Of a stretch of DNA of 32,008 nucleotides, positions 15,044 through 23,862 are shown one piece after another. Origin of the DNA: Prevotella sp. GTDB taxonomy: Bacteria > Bacteroidota > Bacteroidia > Bacteroidales > Bacteroidaceae. The stretch covers positions 1 through 32,008 of the forward strand of contig JALEVZ010000076.1 of NCBI GenBank assembly GCA_022788105.1, read 5' to 3'. The notes beneath the pieces were generated by a model. It did not search any database and was not told the origin of the DNA. It saw only the letters and a program-made list of their open reading frames with translations. The translations under genes and the position numbers were made by a program. Numbering within the stretch: the first letter of the stretch is position 1; every line of letters begins with the position of its first letter.

Positions 15044-15625
15044 ATGAATAAGTCATACACAAAAGCGTGCCTTGCCATCTTATTGTCGGCAGGCATCGGG
15101 CTGTTTTCTTCTTGCGAAGAGAAGAAGAAGACAAGCAGAGACATTATTGCTACCAAGCCAGTGGTTTTGGAGAAAAAGGCTACGCAGAGCATGAGCGACT
15201 ATTCGCAGAAGCGCAATGTGGAGTGGCGTGGCAAGTCTTATGTGGTGTCAATGTCGCGTAAGGCAGACTCGTCGCTGCCTCTTGCAGAAGACGAGTCTGG
15301 CAATAAGTATTACGACAACCGCATCACCGTCACGGTGGAACGTGCCGACGGCTCGCTGTTCTTCAAGCGCACATTCCAGAAGAGCGACTTCTCGTCGTGC
15401 ATCTCTGGCGACTATGCCGCTCATGGCGCGTTGCTCGGAGTGGTATTTAACGAGGTGAAGGGCGACAATTTGTATTTCGCTGCAAGCGTGGGGTCGCCCG
15501 ACAACATGAGCGACAACTTCGTGCCGATAGTCGTCAGACTGTCACACATGGGTGCGGTGAAGGTCTACCAGGACACGCAACTCGACACTTCCATGGTCGA
15601 CGACAACGACGACGACGGTGTATAA
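15044..15625 (+). CDS. DUF4738 lipoprotein
   Basis: With the ATG at 15044 this is a 193-aa protein starting MNKSYTKACLAILLSAG, with a lipobox LFSSC (Cys24), a charged linker EEKKKTSR and a DUF4738 domain of beta strands (RITVTVERADGSLFFKRTF). It ends in the acidic tail VDDNDDDGV. It is expected to be a periplasm-facing lipoprotein of unknown function. It converges with the MATE gene with only 12 nt between. Confidence 0.8.
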   Translation: MNKSYTKACLAILLSAGIGLFSSCEEKKKTSRDIIATKPVVLEKKATQSMSDYSQKRNVEWRGKSYVVSMSRKADSSLPLAEDESGNKYYDNRITVTVERADGSLFFKRTFQKSDFSSCISGDYAAHGALLGVVFNEVKGDNLYFAASVGSPDNMSDNFVPIVVRLSHMGAVKVYQDTQLDTSMVDDNDDDGV

Positions 15626-15637
15626 TGCCCCGTCGTG

Positions 15638-16996
15638 TCACCCCTGCGCGTGCTCTATTTTACGCATTTCTTTTCTGAACCGTTGCCAGAAGAGCACTCC
15701 GGCAACGGTCAAACCTATCGGAAACGCCCCCCAAATGCCTAAAATGCCGAGGTCGGCGACAAATCCGAGGAAATAGCCCATAGGCAGATTTATGCCGAAG
15801 TAGGCTATGAACGCATACCATACCATCGGTTTTACGCATGCAATGCCTCTTAGCGCGTTGGCAAAGGTGTATTGCAGGCCGTCGCCGAACTGGTAGATGA
15901 CAAGCACAATAATCAGCATTGCTACCACCTGGTGTACTTCGGCGTTGTCGCTGAAGAGCGCACCTATGTTGTGACGGAACAGTATTATGGGCACAGACAT
16001 GCAGGCGGAGATGGTTAATGCCAGTCTGAAGCCGTCGGCAGATGTGGCACGTACGGCGGCAATGTCGTTTTGTCCGATGAAGTGACTTACGCGTATAGAC
16101 AACGCCGATGCCAGACCCGATATTACGAGGTAGAACAACTGCGACACGGTAATCATGACCTGGTGGGCGGCAAGTGGTATGGTGCCGAGCCAGCCTACCA
16201 TCACACAGCTGAGGCTAAACGCTGCAGTCTCCATGCCGAGCTGTAGCGCCACGGGCCATCCCATGCGGTTCATCTCTATGAAGTCGGCGCGGTTGATGCG
16301 GCTGTTTGCTATGTCGCGGCGGTAGTGGCGGTAGCGTTTGTGGAACATAATGATGGCTGCGAGTGCCAATGGCATTATTATGCGCGAGCTCATGGTCGCT
16401 ATACCTGCGCCGAGCAGTCCCATCTCAGGGAATCCGCCGACGCCATAGATGAGTAGCCAGTTGAACAGTATGTTCACCATATTGCCTGCAATCATTACCC
16501 ACATCGACACTTTGGTGCGTGTGATGCCGTCGAAGAACTGCTTCAGAGTGTTGAACACGCCGACAAAAGGCACCGAGATGAGGTTCACGATGAAGTATGG
16601 GCGTATGAGCGGCAGCAGCTCTTCTGGCTGTCCGATGTTTGCGAGGTTGAAGTAGAGCACGGTCATTGCTGTCACCAGCATGACACCGATAGCCATGTTT
16701 GCGACAAGCGAGTTCTTCACTTTCTGACCTATTGCCTCTTCCTGTCCCATGCCGAACAGTTTTCCGACGATAGGCGTCAGTCCGTAGGAGAAGCCGAGGT
16801 AGAAGAGCAGCACGAGTCCGAACGTGTTGTTTACCAGTCCTGCTGCAGCCAGTTCGTTAGTGCTGTGGTGGCCAATCATAAGCGTGTCGGCAAAGCCAAG
16901 CACAATAGTGCCGAGCTGTCCGATGATGATTGGTATGCCGATGGATAGCAATTCGCTGTAGTGGTGTCTTGTACGTGTCGCTTCGTGTCTTGTCAT
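15638..16996 (-). CDS. MATE-family efflux transporter
   Basis: The 452-aa protein has about 12 membrane helices in two MatE halves. Recognisable pieces include IGIPIIIGQLGTIVLGFADT near the N-terminus and the second-half repeat GWPVALQLGMETAAFSLSCVM. The family exports drugs or metabolites using Na+ or H+ gradients. Substrate unknown. No regulator is adjacent. Confidence 0.92.
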   Translation of the reverse strand: MTRHEATRTRHHYSELLSIGIPIIIGQLGTIVLGFADTLMIGHHSTNELAAAGLVNNTFGLVLLFYLGFSYGLTPIVGKLFGMGQEEAIGQKVKNSLVANMAIGVMLVTAMTVLYFNLANIGQPEELLPLIRPYFIVNLISVPFVGVFNTLKQFFDGITRTKVSMWVMIAGNMVNILFNWLLIYGVGGFPEMGLLGAGIATMSSRIIMPLALAAIIMFHKRYRHYRRDIANSRINRADFIEMNRMGWPVALQLGMETAAFSLSCVMVGWLGTIPLAAHQVMITVSQLFYLVISGLASALSIRVSHFIGQNDIAAVRATSADGFRLALTISACMSVPIILFRHNIGALFSDNAEVHQVVAMLIIVLVIYQFGDGLQYTFANALRGIACVKPMVWYAFIAYFGINLPMGYFLGFVADLGILGIWGAFPIGLTVAGVLFWQRFRKEMRKIEHAQG

Positions 16997-17118
16997 GTGT
17001 TTCGTGCTTCTTGTGTTTTGTTATTGTTTTTGAGGTCGGTTGTTGCGCCTTGTGGTGGGCGCGTGTTGTCTTTATCTTATGTGGCAGGGACTTTTGTCCG
17101 TGCAGTCAGAGGTGTCGC

Positions 17119-17511
17119 TTACTGCTCGAGCGAACTGAGCAACTCTTGCTTCATCGGGAGGAACTCGCGCGGACAGCGTCCGGTCAGACACATGTTGACC
17201 AGGCTGTTTGCTGCCATCTCTATGTCAGAGAGTTCCACTTCGTCATCGCGTATTAGTTCTTTTGCGATGCACACCTCCCATGTCGTGGCAAAGCAACTGT
17301 CTTCTGCTCCGAAAAATTCGAAGTCGTTAGCTTCGTCATAAATCACCTTATATCTTATCTTCTTTTTCGATGCAATGGGCGTAAGACCTTTCATTATGGC
17401 ATATGCCTGCTCGAATATGGGATGAAACTGCTCTGTGTCAGGAAACATTGCGTCGATGGTGGCAATGAGTTCGCTGGCGCTGTATTTGTTGAATAAGTCG
17501 AGTAACTGCAT
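17119..17511 (-). CDS. Conserved hypothetical protein, 130 aa
   Basis: Soluble protein without signal or membrane segment: an alpha-helical start (LLDLFNKYSASELIATIDAM), a beta stretch (KKIRYKVIYDEANDFEFFG), and a helical C-terminus. It faintly recalls DUF6557-type proteins, but I am not sure. Codon use and the lack of a competing frame support a real gene. It is transcribed toward the MATE gene, 122 nt apart. Copy B of the dispersed element lies about 110 bp upstream. Confidence 0.6.
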   Translation of the reverse strand: MQLLDLFNKYSASELIATIDAMFPDTEQFHPIFEQAYAIMKGLTPIASKKKIRYKVIYDEANDFEFFGAEDSCFATTWEVCIAKELIRDDEVELSDIEMAANSLVNMCLTGRCPREFLPMKQELLSSLEQ

Positions 17512-17620
17512 GTCTTCGTATTTTTTTTGATGGTTGATGATTTTCTAGTGCTGACTCTTGTATCTACTTAATTGGTCTCATGTGCTGTACATGGAAATTG
17601 GCATTTGCGTTAATGTAACC

Positions 17621-17826
17621 TATTTCGTGGTTTTAGTGACACTTTGCTCAGATTTTGTGGCAAATGCTGACGCCAATTCTTAACGTGTGTTAATAACGCG
17701 GTGACCTTCCCACTACAGCCCTTTGGCGCCCTCATTAGGCCCCTTTGACGTCGTCATTAGGCCGTAGTGACAAGCCCATAAAGGCCCTTTCATTTTGTCA
17801 ACTCGCCTTATAGGCAAAACCACGGT
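17621..17826 (+). repeat. Dispersed ~205-bp element, copy B
   Basis: It contains GTGACACTTTG, the box TTAACGTGTGTTAA (17680-17693), GGTGACCTTCCCA, two to three 22-bp units (CCCTTTGGCGCCCTCATTAGG, then the same type with GACGTC), CAAGCCC, CTTTCATTTTGTCAACTC and GCCTTATAGGCAAAACCA. It aligns with copies A and C; GACGCCAATTCTTAACGT is almost identical in C. It is the content of the 519-bp gap between ribH and the hypothetical gene. Ends approximate. Confidence 0.8.
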
Positions 17827-17954
17827 CTGTTGTCGGCTTTTTGATGTGGATGCTGGTTTGCCACCATGTGTGCATAGAGGCTTTATGTATCCTCGTCAGA
17901 TTTGTCATGTTGGATTTTATTTGCTTCTGGCGTTTCGGTTCGTTGAGAAAAACG

Positions 17955-17990
17955 AAAAGGGCGGAACCTTAAGAAGTTTCCGCCCTTTTT
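17955..17990 (-). terminator. Rho-independent terminator after ribH
   Basis: GGGCGGAA and TTTCCGCCC pair with extra CTT/AAG steps; the minus strand continues TTTTCGTTTTT and the plus strand also ends in TTTTTT, so it may work both ways. It lies about 45 nt after the ribH stop. Confidence 0.85.
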
Positions 17991-18030
17991 TACAAAATGA
18001 CTTGCGTTTTTCTTGTTACATCCAGTGATG

Positions 18031-18507
18031 TTAGAACTTTGCCATCTTAATGGCGTCAACAGCACATTCGTCTCCCTTGTTGCCGTATTTGCCTCCGCTG
18101 CGGTCTTTTGCCTGCTGAAGGTCGTCGGTAGTGAGCAGTCCGTAGATGATGGGTATCTCACTGATGGTGTTGAGACGGGCAATGCCGTAGGTCACGCCCT
18201 GGCAGATGTAGTCGAAGTGTGGAGTCTCTCCGCGAATCACGCTGCCGAGTATGATGACAGCATCGTAGCCTCCGTGGAGCACCATCTGATGGGCGCCATA
18301 GACGAGCTCGAAGCTTCCGGGCACGGTCTTGACATGTATGTTCTCAGGCAGTGCGCCGTGCTTCTCCAGTGTCTTGACTGCACCGTCGAGCAGTGCGCCT
18401 GTTATGTCTTCGTTCCATTCTGCCACAACAATGCCGAAGCACATGTTGCTGGCGTCAGGAATGTTTGCGCTGTCGAAGTCGGAGAGGTTGTGAAGTGCGG
18501 TTGCCAT
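18031..18507 (-). CDS. ribH: 6,7-dimethyl-8-ribityllumazine synthase
   Basis: This 158-aa protein is lumazine synthase, which condenses ribityl-aminouracil with dihydroxybutanone phosphate in riboflavin synthesis and forms large capsid-like or pentameric assemblies. Family segments seen: [48 protein letters not shown] and [10 protein letters not shown]. Its ATG overlaps the TAA of the upstream TPR gene by one base (TAATG), so the two are translationally coupled. A strong terminator follows. Confidence 0.96.
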   Translation of the reverse strand: MATALHNLSDFDSANIPDASNMCFGIVVAEWNEDITGALLDGAVKTLEKHGALPENIHVKTVPGSFELVYGAHQMVLHGGYDAVIILGSVIRGETPHFDYICQGVTYGIARLNTISEIPIIYGLLTTDDLQQAKDRSGGKYGNKGDECAVDAIKMAKF

Positions 18508-19208
18508 TACTCAGAAACTCTTTCGATATATTTTTCTATCTCTGAGCTCTGAACGAGCTGAGAGTTTACGTACTTCTTCTTGATGTCGTTGTACACCTTC
18601 AGAGCCTCGGCTTTGTTGCCCTGGCTCTCGAGCAGCTCGCCTGCCTGAAGCATGAATGTGGGCGAGAGGCTGTTGTTGGCGTTGTTGTCTGCCTTGCTGT
18701 CAGCCATGTCTGCTGCCTTCTTCAGTGTGCTCACTGCCTTGTCGATGTTGCCGTTCTGTGCGTAGGCGTTGCCGAGTGCAGACACTGCAGCGGGGCTTAC
18801 CAGCATGTCATCGTTTGTAGAGTAGTCTTCCAGGTACTTCTGTGCGTCCTGCCACTTGCCGAGGTTGGCGCAGCAAAGTCCTGCGTAGAGGTTTGCGAGG
18901 TTGGCAGCGTCGGTGCCGCTGTAGTCGTCGGCAATCTTTACAAATCCGGCGTATGAAGCGCCGTCGCCGTTGAGTGCCTTGTCAAACTGCTCGTTTGCGA
19001 AGTACTCCTGACCCTTTGCCAACGCTGTGCTTGCCTTGTCGGCGCGCGGTGTAGCGTACATTACGTTGTACAGAATGACGGCAACCACTACTACTATGAG
19101 TGCGAGTATGCCTAATGCAAATGGCTTCTTGTATTTGTTGACAAGAGCCTCTGATTTTGCGATTCTCTCGTTCACGTCGAGAGTTTCTACATTTTTCTTG
19201 TTTGTCAT
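18507..19208 (-). CDS. Membrane-anchored TPR protein
   Basis: The track starts at 19235, but ATG 19208 ([15 protein letters not shown]) is more likely, giving 233 aa. After a short cytoplasmic stretch there is one membrane helix ([18 protein letters not shown], about 30-48) and then TPR repeats ([52 protein letters not shown]). The layout is like YfgM/ancillary TPR proteins that hold envelope complexes together. Its stop overlaps the ribH start. A riboflavin role is not evident. Confidence 0.85.
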   Translation of the reverse strand: MTNKKNVETLDVNERIAKSEALVNKYKKPFALGILALIVVVVAVILYNVMYATPRADKASTALAKGQEYFANEQFDKALNGDGASYAGFVKIADDYSGTDAANLANLYAGLCCANLGKWQDAQKYLEDYSTNDDMLVSPAAVSALGNAYAQNGNIDKAVSTLKKAADMADSKADNNANNSLSPTFMLQAGELLESQGNKAEALKVYNDIKKKYVNSQLVQSSEIEKYIERVSE

Positions 19209-19312
19209 TATCTTTTTTTGTTTTATTGTTATCAAGTATTGGGCTGTAGGTTCGCGCGGTATGACGCATGCAAAAACTATGCGTGAGCTTCGCTGACGAC
19301 ACTAAAGCGCAG

Positions 19313-19320
19313 CAAAATTA
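19313..19320 (-). promoter_or_regulatory. -7 box for the TPR-ribH operon
   Basis: Minus strand TAATTTTG; a TTTC lies about 20 nt further upstream. It gives a leader of roughly 95 nt before the TPR start. Confidence 0.6.
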
Positions 19321-19392
19321 ATCATTTTATCTCACATATTGAAATTTATCATATGTTTTTTTGACCGTCTCCGCCATTTCTTTGGGCTTTTC

Positions 19393-19423
19393 TTGCTTTT
19401 AACTTATAAATGATTTAACTTTG
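19393..19423 (+). promoter_or_regulatory. Promoter of recF
   Basis: TTG (19393-19395), a 20-nt spacer and TAACTTTG (19416-19423) on the plus strand, 23 nt before the recF ATG. Confidence 0.72.
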
Positions 19424-19446
19424 CAATTCAAAAATCTTATTACGGG

Positions 19447-20571
19447 ATGATTCTGAAGAAAATATCCATACTGAATTTCAAGAATATACGTGAGGCATCG
19501 TTGGAGCTGTCTCCGAAAATGAACTGTCTGATAGGACACAACGGGGTAGGGAAGACAAACTTTCTCGACGCGTTGTTCTATCTGTCGTTTTGCAAGAGTT
19601 CGCTCAATCCTGTAGACTCGCAAATCATGACTCATGACAGCGACTTTTTCATGGTAGAAGGACTCTATGAAGACGAATCGGGAAAGCAGACGGACGTGTA
19701 TTGCGGCATGAAACGCGGTACGAAGAAGCACTTCAAACGTGACAAAAAGGAGTATAAACGCCTGTCACAGCACATCGGACTCATCCCGCTCATCATGGCA
19801 TCGCCTGGTGACAGTTCCATAATATCGGGCGGCAGCGAGGAGCGTCGCCGCTTCATGGATATCGTCATCTCGCAGTATGACTCTGTTTATATAGACGCTC
19901 TGTCGGCATATAACAAGGCGCTGCTGCAACGTAATGCGCTTTTGAAGATGGAGAACGAGCCTGACGCTGCGTTGCTCGACATCTGGGAGGAGGAGATGGC
20001 GCGCAATGGTGAGGTGGTCTATGCCAAGCGTCGCGCCTTTGTGGAGGAGTTCGTTCCTGTGTTTCAGAAGATTTATGCCGTGATTTCTGGAGGCAAAGAA
20101 CGGGTCTCACTGACTTATATCTCTCACTGTCAGCGTGGTCCGCTGCTTGACGTTATACGCCGCGACCGTTTCAAAGACCGTGCTGTGGGCTATTCGCTTC
20201 ATGGCGTTCATCGTGACGAACTGGAGATGATGCTTGACGGATATATGATGAAGCGCGAGGGAAGTCAGGGTCAGAACAAGACCTATGTGCTGTCGCTGAA
20301 GCTTGCGCAGTTCGATTTCTTGTGTCGTACGGCTTCAAAGACCACTCCGCTGCTTCTGCTTGACGACATTTTTGATAAGCTTGACGCACAGCGTGTGGAG
20401 CAGATTGTGAAGTTGGTGTCGGGTGATGGCTTTGGCCAGATATTTGTTACGGACACCAACCGCGACCATCTGGACCGCATACTTCACAACGGATGTTTCG
20501 ACTATAAACTGTTTTATGTCGACGGCGGGAATATTGTGGAGAAGACAGATGGTAACGGACAGCAGGTGTAA
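19447..20571 (+). CDS. recF: DNA replication and repair protein RecF
   Basis: The 374-aa protein has the SMC/ABC-type ATPase head: N-terminal KKISILNFKNIREASLEL, Walker A GHNGVGKT (30-37), the ABC signature region in MASPGDSSIISGGSEERRRFMD, and the C-terminal GSQGQNKTYVLSLKLAQFDF followed by Walker B LLLLDDIFDKLD. RecF binds gapped DNA and helps load RecA in the RecFOR pathway. Length fits the family. DUF721 follows 50 nt later, a common Bacteroidota pair. Confidence 0.95.
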   Translation: MILKKISILNFKNIREASLELSPKMNCLIGHNGVGKTNFLDALFYLSFCKSSLNPVDSQIMTHDSDFFMVEGLYEDESGKQTDVYCGMKRGTKKHFKRDKKEYKRLSQHIGLIPLIMASPGDSSIISGGSEERRRFMDIVISQYDSVYIDALSAYNKALLQRNALLKMENEPDAALLDIWEEEMARNGEVVYAKRRAFVEEFVPVFQKIYAVISGGKERVSLTYISHCQRGPLLDVIRRDRFKDRAVGYSLHGVHRDELEMMLDGYMMKREGSQGQNKTYVLSLKLAQFDFLCRTASKTTPLLLLDDIFDKLDAQRVEQIVKLVSGDGFGQIFVTDTNRDHLDRILHNGCFDYKLFYVDGGNIVEKTDGNGQQV

Positions 20572-20621
20572 CAGCCTGCTGCTGATTATGTAAGGTTACG
20601 AATATTGAAAGCAATAGGTGT

Positions 20622-20912
20622 ATGTTCAGACGGGAAGTGAAGTCTATAAGCGACTTGCTTAATAAATATCTTCGTGCGGAGGGGTTTGAAACTCCTCTGC
20701 TGCAGAAGCGTGTCATCGACTCTTGGGAGAAGGTCGTGGGACGGACTGTCGCTTCTTATACTGGCGAGAAGTTTATAAAGAACCAAACATTGTTTGTTAA
20801 AATCGTAAACCCGGCGTTGCGTCAGGACTTGTCTATGATGAGATCGCAGATTGTAAAGCGGCTCAATGCGGAGGTCGGCGCAATGGTTATCGCTGATTTG
20901 CGGATATATTGA
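20622..20912 (+). CDS. DUF721 protein
   Basis: A 96-aa protein with the DUF721 (DciA-like) pattern: SISDLLNKYLRAEGFETPLLQKRVIDSW, then WEKVVGRTVASYTGEKF and the strand TLFVKIVNPALRQDLSMM. Members related to DciA assist loading of the replicative helicase, but DnaB loading is not shown for this one. Its place right after recF fits a replication role. Confidence 0.88.
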   Translation: MFRREVKSISDLLNKYLRAEGFETPLLQKRVIDSWEKVVGRTVASYTGEKFIKNQTLFVKIVNPALRQDLSMMRSQIVKRLNAEVGAMVIADLRIY

Positions 20913-20958
20913 GGGGTGTCGCTGTTGTGGAATGGGGATTTCAGGACGTTTGGTAAAG

Positions 20959-21134
20959 ATTGCAGTAACTTCCCTTTTTTATTACAATACTTCCTCCTTT
21001 TTATTACAAATCCCTTTCCTTTTTATCATAAATTCTCCTCCTTCTTATCCTAATTTCCCTTCCTTCTTATCCTAATTCCCCTTCCTTCTTATCATAAATA
21101 CCATTCTTTCTTATTATAAATACCATTCTTTCTT
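20959..21134. repeat. 22-bp tandem array, 8 units, abutting the FTHF cyclo-ligase stop
   Basis: Eight units of exactly 22 bp start at 20959, 20981, 21003, 21025, 21047, 21069, 21091 and 21113. They are pyrimidine-rich on the plus strand (for example ATCCTAATTTCCCTTCCTTC). The next unit would contain the stop of the cyclo-ligase (TTATAA at 21136-21141), so on the minus strand the array begins at that stop. The last two full units are nearly identical. Confidence 0.95.
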
Positions 21135-21135
21135 A

Positions 21136-21666
21136 TTATAAAACCTCATCCATTTGGATGTCGTCTTTGGCAGATGGCACTGACTCTCGCTTCTGAAAAT
21201 CGAAGCAAATGCCGATTTTGTGGATTCCAAGATGTTGGGCAAGGAATCTGTCGTAATAGCCTTTTCCGCGTCCGAGGCGGTTGCCAGAGGTGTCGAAGCT
21301 CATTCCTGGAATGACGGCAACGTCAATTTCTTCGTATCGAGTGAATGGCTTTCCTGTCGGTTCAAGTATGTGGAAGGCGCCCTCCTTGAGGTCTTGCATG
21401 CCGTTGCATTCACGCAACTCCATCTCTGTGTCGCTGATAACTGCTGGCAACACAACCTTGCATCCTCGCTCCAACAGTACGTCTATGGCGCGACGAGTGT
21501 CTACTTCGTCGGGTAGCGAGCAATACATCATAATTGTATTGGCACTCGTTATGCGGCTGTGACTTAGCAGTCTACTAATGACTGGAAGCGACATCTCCTC
21601 CAGTTGTTGTCTGGTGAAATGTCGCTTCTGTAGTCTTATCTCTTGTCTTAACTCTTGTTTGTTCAT
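21136..21666 (-). CDS. 5-formyltetrahydrofolate cyclo-ligase
   Basis: This 176-aa enzyme converts 5-formyl-THF to 5,10-methenyl-THF with ATP. Hallmarks: the N-terminal basic KQELRQEIRLQKRHF, MMYCSLPDEVDTRR, EIDVAVIPGMSFDTSGNRLG and the nucleotide/folate motif GRGKGYYDRFL. The C-terminus ends DIQMDEVL. It is last in a minus-strand series after the S41 protease (27-nt gap). Confidence 0.93.
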   Translation of the reverse strand: MNKQELRQEIRLQKRHFTRQQLEEMSLPVISRLLSHSRITSANTIMMYCSLPDEVDTRRAIDVLLERGCKVVLPAVISDTEMELRECNGMQDLKEGAFHILEPTGKPFTRYEEIDVAVIPGMSFDTSGNRLGRGKGYYDRFLAQHLGIHKIGICFDFQKRESVPSAKDDIQMDEVL

Positions 21667-21693
21667 GAGTGTGATGAGATGGCGGTGTCAGTT

Positions 21694-23364
21694 TTATTTC
21701 TTTCCTTTGGCTTTTGCCCTTGCCCTGTTGACCTTTGCCTCTGGTTGCACTGGCTTTTTGGGGAAAGCCGCCTTGTCTTTGAACACCTTCAGTGCTGCCG
21801 CTATGGTCGGGTCGTCGAGGTTTATGTACTCGTTCCAAGCCCCTTCGTCGAGCATGTTGTATATGATGCGGCTGTTTATGTAGCGCTCAAGCAGCTTGTG
21901 CGACTTGCGAATCATGAGGTTGCGACGCTTCAGTCCACGCTTGTCAGCGTATGACACGAACTTCTCCACCGTGTTTTGCTTCACAAGATAGTCTGCCAGT
22001 TCCATCATCTCTTTGAAGTTGTTGAGCTTCGGGCGGTTGTCGTCGGTGTATGTAAACGCGAACTGTAGGATGAGTCCGCTCATGCTTGCCTCCTTATAGT
22101 AGGAGGTCATGTCAAGCGTATCTTCTGCCACGAAGATGTCAGGGGTGATGCCACCACCGCCATATACCACGCGGCCGATGCCTGTATGGTAAGCTGGTCC
22201 GGTGTGTTTTATGCTGTCTTGAGAGAAGAATTCACCATGACGGTAGCGTGTAAGCAAATCCTGTTCGTAGTCCTTGTCGTCGCCAGTAGTGTATGGCTTC
22301 TGTATGCAACGACCAGAAGGAGTGTAGTAACGGGCTATGGTGAGGCGTATGAGACTGCCGTCAGGGAATCCTATCTGCTGCTGCACAAGACCTTTACCGA
22401 ATGAGCGGCGGCCGATGATAGTTGCTCTGTCGTTGTCTTGCATGGCACCTGCAAATATCTCGGACGACGATGCCGACACTTCGTTGATGAGCACAATGAG
22501 TGGTATCTTCTGGTAAGAGCCGTGTCCGTCGGAACGGTATTCCTGCTTCGGCGACTTGTGTCCCTGCGTGTAGACAATGAGTTTGTTCTTGGGAAGGAAC
22601 TCGTTGGCAATCTGAATTGCAGATGTCAGATAGCCTCCTGTGTTGTCGCGCAGGTCTATAACGAGGTTTTTGAAGCCTTGCTGTGACAGTGTCTCAAGGG
22701 CGATGAGCAGCTCGGGATAGGTCGTTTCTCCGAAGTTCTTTATGCGGATGTAGCCTGTCGAATCGTCAATCATGTATGTGGCGGCAATGCTCTTCTGCGG
22801 AATCTCGCCGCGAGTGATGGTGAATGTCTGCACCTTCTTGCTGCCATATCTCACTACTCCGACCTTTACCTTAGTGTTTTTCGGACCTTTCAGGCGGTGC
22901 ATGGCTTCCTGATTGGTGACAATGCTGCCTACGAACGGCTTGTCGTCGACGCTCACAACCTTGTCACCAGCGAGCAGACCGGCACGCTCGGCAGGACCGT
23001 TCTTTATAACGTTCTGTATGTGTATGGTGTCTTGGCGTATGGTAAACTCCACGCCGATGCCTGTAAACGAGCCTTTCAACTCGTCGTTGGTGGCTTGTGC
23101 CTCTTTTGCGCTGATGTACACAGAGTGTGGGTCAAGCTCTGACAAGATTAGCGGTATGGCGTTGTTTACAAGCGAGTCGATGTTTACCTTGTCCACATAT
23201 TGGTCGTCAATGATGTGGAGAAGGTTGGTCAACCGGTTGCTGCCAGAGTTTATTATGTTTAGTCTGTTGCCAGAGAAGTGGTTGGCGTAGAAGTTGCCAA
23301 TGAGCATACCTACCACAATACACAATGCCATGATTAGTGGCATGAAACGGTTTGTCTTCTTCAT
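21694..23364 (-). CDS. S41-family C-terminal processing protease
   Basis: ATG 23364 (MKKTNRFMPL) is preferred over the track's TTG at 23370, giving 556 aa. It has an N-terminal membrane segment (about 10-28), a PDZ domain (about 100-180, IGVEFTIRQDTIHIQNVIKN) and the S41 catalytic domain with Ser in NEVSASSSEIFAGAMQD (about residue 300) and Lys in GRRSFGKGLVQQ. Such Prc/CtpA proteases cut envelope proteins from the C-terminus in the periplasm. The C-terminal tail KKPVQPEAKVNRARAKAKGKK is basic. It follows the deaminase at once and is probably co-transcribed. Confidence 0.93.
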   Translation of the reverse strand: MKKTNRFMPLIMALCIVVGMLIGNFYANHFSGNRLNIINSGSNRLTNLLHIIDDQYVDKVNIDSLVNNAIPLILSELDPHSVYISAKEAQATNDELKGSFTGIGVEFTIRQDTIHIQNVIKNGPAERAGLLAGDKVVSVDDKPFVGSIVTNQEAMHRLKGPKNTKVKVGVVRYGSKKVQTFTITRGEIPQKSIAATYMIDDSTGYIRIKNFGETTYPELLIALETLSQQGFKNLVIDLRDNTGGYLTSAIQIANEFLPKNKLIVYTQGHKSPKQEYRSDGHGSYQKIPLIVLINEVSASSSEIFAGAMQDNDRATIIGRRSFGKGLVQQQIGFPDGSLIRLTIARYYTPSGRCIQKPYTTGDDKDYEQDLLTRYRHGEFFSQDSIKHTGPAYHTGIGRVVYGGGGITPDIFVAEDTLDMTSYYKEASMSGLILQFAFTYTDDNRPKLNNFKEMMELADYLVKQNTVEKFVSYADKRGLKRRNLMIRKSHKLLERYINSRIIYNMLDEGAWNEYINLDDPTIAAALKVFKDKAAFPKKPVQPEAKVNRARAKAKGKK

Positions 23365-23370
23365 AATCAA

Positions 23371-23862
23371 TTATTCATCTGGATTAAGATGTATGACTTC
23401 AATGTTAGCCCTGCCTAATAGTTCTATGCCGTCAGTCAGACGATACTGTTTGGCATAGACTACGCGCTTGATGCCAGCCTGTATGATGAGTTTTGAACAT
23501 TCTATACATGGTGCGTCGGTGACGTATAGTGTGGCACCGTCGCTGTTGTTGCTGCTTCTTGCAAGTTTGGTTATGGCGTTGGCTTCAGCATGCAGGACGT
23601 ATGGTTTGGTTACGTTGTTGTCGTCTTCGCACACGTTTTCAAATCCGCTCGGCGTGCCATTGTAGCCGTCGCTGATTATCATTTTGTTCTTCACGACCAA
23701 CGCTCCAACCTGTCGGCGGTGGCAGTAGCTGTTTTCTGCCCATATGCGTGCCATGCGCAGATAGCGCAAATCAAGGCGCTTCTGTTTCTCGCTGTCTTGC
23801 GGTTTGTCTTGCTGCCTGTCTTGCGGTGCAGACTCTGTAAACTTCTTATCGCTTGATTCCAT
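23371..23862 (-). CDS. dCMP deaminase-like cytidine deaminase family protein
   Basis: ATG 23862 (MESSDKKFTES) is chosen; the track start 23871 is TTG. The 163-aa protein has the zinc-binding HAEANAI (His and catalytic Glu) and PCIECSKLI (two Cys), and an extra NGTPSGFENVCEDD segment usual in the dCMP deaminase/ComE family. It would turn dCMP into dUMP for dTTP synthesis. Its first codons overlap the end of the M3 peptidase gene, implying coupling. The allosteric residues were not traced. Confidence 0.9.
   Translation of the reverse strand: MESSDKKFTESAPQDRQQDKPQDSEKQKRLDLRYLRMARIWAENSYCHRRQVGALVVKNKMIISDGYNGTPSGFENVCEDDNNVTKPYVLHAEANAITKLARSSNNSDGATLYVTDAPCIECSKLIIQAGIKRVVYAKQYRLTDGIELLGRANIEVIHLNPDE

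Noticed and set aside
20959-21134. Possible CRISPR array
   Set aside because: The repeats are directly tandem with no spacers, are diverged between units, and no cas gene is present.
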